From Ascarosepion bandense (lineage: Eukaryota; Mollusca; Cephalopoda; Sepiida; Sepiidae): a stretch of 64,000 nt of DNA. The translations under genes and the position numbers were made by a program. Position 1 is the stretch's first letter; each line of letters opens with the position of its first letter. The DNA lies in the NCBI GenBank assembly GCA_037127315.1, contig JBBBDQ010001686.1:1866001-1930000 (forward strand), in the 5' to 3' direction. Below the pieces are notes generated by a model. That model ran no database searches. It was not told the origin of the DNA and saw only the letters and a program-made list of their open reading frames with translations. Below, one piece after another: positions 62,881 to 64,000 of this stretch.

Positions 62881-63645
62881 TCCTAATTCCTTCAGCTTAA
62901 TGTTTTTCTCTTAATTCTTTTTCTTTTTTTTCTATTTTCTCTTCTTTTTCATCTTTTGCTCATTTGACGTTTTTCCTTTATTTCTTTCATTCAACCCCAT
63001 TTTTCTCTTTCTTCTCCTCTTTCATTTTTCTTTGTTTCTTCTTTTCGTATGTTTCTTTCTTTCTTTCTTTTCCTTCTTTTTTCTTTTTTTCTTTTATTGT
63101 TTGTTTCTTTCTTTTCCATTTTGTTCTTTTTCGTTATTTTTATCAGCATTTTCCCTTTTTAATTTTGTTCATTCTTTCTTTTCTTTTTTCTCGTCCTTCA
63201 TCTTCTTCTCTTTCCTTCGATTTTTTCTTTTCTTTTTTCTTGTCTCTCATCTTCTTCTCTTTCTTTCTTTCTTTCTTTCTTTCGTTCTTTCTTTTTTTTC
63301 TTCTTTTTTTCTTTTCTTTTCTGCTTTTTCTCATGTTCCTTTCCTTCCTCCCTCTTTTTATATTCATTTTCTTCTTTTTTTTCTTTTAGCTGCATTTTTC
63401 TTTTACTTTCTTTCTTTTTTCGTTTTACCTTCCTTCCTTCCTTCCTTCCTTCCTTCCTTCCTTCCTTCCTTCCTTCTATTTTATTTTGTCTTTTTTCTTA
63501 CATTTATTCACGTTTTTCTCCTACTTTCATTCATTTGTTCTTTCATTTCCTTCTTTTTACTTTTTCATTTCCCTCCTTTTCATACTTTTCTTTCTTTTCC
63601 TCATTCCACCTTGATTTTATCGTATTTCTTTCTTTTTCGTCATTA
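62881..63645. repeat. TTTC/TTCC-rich low-complexity DNA
   Basis: Includes (TTCC)n at 63427-63477. All long frames here are low-complexity. Confidence 0.9.
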
Positions 63646-64000
63646 ATATGCCAAAATTTAAGAATCCACTAATTTTAATACACAACCGTTCTATTTCAGT
63701 TGATCGCTTGTTCTTACTAAATTAATACTGAAACTATGTCGAATGTATAAATATTAAAACAAATAAATAAATAAGAAATAAATAAAGAAAGAACGAAATA
63801 AAGTCAAAAAGGAAAAAAAAAAAGTTTGTTTAAATCTAATTTCCACAACGACACAGTTATTGCAAAATCAACTTTTCCGCCGTTTAAAGTAAACCAGGTT
63901 CTGTCTCGCTAATGTAGATTTGATTGAAATAAAATTCTTTTTCCGATGCCCTTTGCAGTGATGTCACAACTCACAGAGACGCTCCATCATATTAGGCGCC
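63646..64000. other. Intergenic, no gene recognised
   Basis: Ordinary AT-rich sequence to the window edge; nothing identifiable. Confidence 0.5.

Overview
This is a repeat-dominated stretch of an animal nuclear genome. I find no intact host protein-coding gene. The base composition (AT-rich, with long TTTC, TATC/GATA, ATT, TA and TG microsatellites) and the mix of transposons suggest a marine invertebrate. That mix is tRNA- and 5S-derived SINEs, Helitron-like elements ending in CTRRT, an R4/Dong-type LINE lodged in ATT/TAA repeats, Jockey- and RTE-like LINE tails and a Ty3/gypsy element. A mollusc, plausibly a cephalopod, would fit, but the species call is inference only.

Layout. 0-5.4 kb: simple repeats, then a tandem repeat of about 110 bp (2.1-4.75 kb) interrupted by a composite 5S/tRNA SINE and a 789-bp Helitron-like element, then tandem tRNA-like SINE units. 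5.4-8.1 kb: an RTE-like LINE tail and two decayed mariner copies. 8.1-12.7 kb: low-complexity DNA, a second Helitron-like family, TTTC arrays, LINE tails and another 5S/tRNA composite SINE. 12.7-19.6 kb: a young, almost complete gypsy element with 423-bp LTRs differing at 3 sites and a 4-bp target duplication, but with a split gag and one nonsense codon in integrase. Between its pol gene and 3' LTR, on the opposite strand, lies a short stretch that reads as a piece of the host translation factor eIF3m. 19.6-26.1 kb: nested relics (RNase H-bearing LINE broken by a Helitron; old gypsy copy broken by two LINE tails).

26.5-38.0 kb is the core of an R4/Dong-like LINE cluster: at least six insertions in both orientations, almost all bordered by (ATT/TAA)n. 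One copy (29.5-33.6 kb) is near full length but broken. Further copies lie at 42.6, 43.8, 44.9 and 54.2-56.2 kb; the last keeps a 638-codon open frame covering part of the reverse transcriptase, the zinc knuckle and the endonuclease. 38.4-40.1 kb is a minisatellite with a roughly 39-bp unit and a 352-bp higher-order period. 40-47 kb mixes SINEs, RTE-like tails, a small hairpin element, a 276-bp tandem duplication and a tandem array of about 117 bp. 48-57.4 kb carries a Jockey-like LINE tail, two 5S-derived SINEs (one inside a Helitron with a 10-bp target duplication), a Penelope-like fragment, more RTE-like tails and Helitron copies. 57.4-64 kb is mostly TTTC and TATC arrays, including a TATC block of about 1.5 kb, with one well-preserved SINE.

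The open frames therefore belong to selfish elements and their relics. They do not form a host pathway. The points of greatest interest are the antisense host-gene fragment inside the gypsy element, the ATT-targeted R4/Dong cluster with its inverted junctions, and the composite 5S/tRNA SINE structure.
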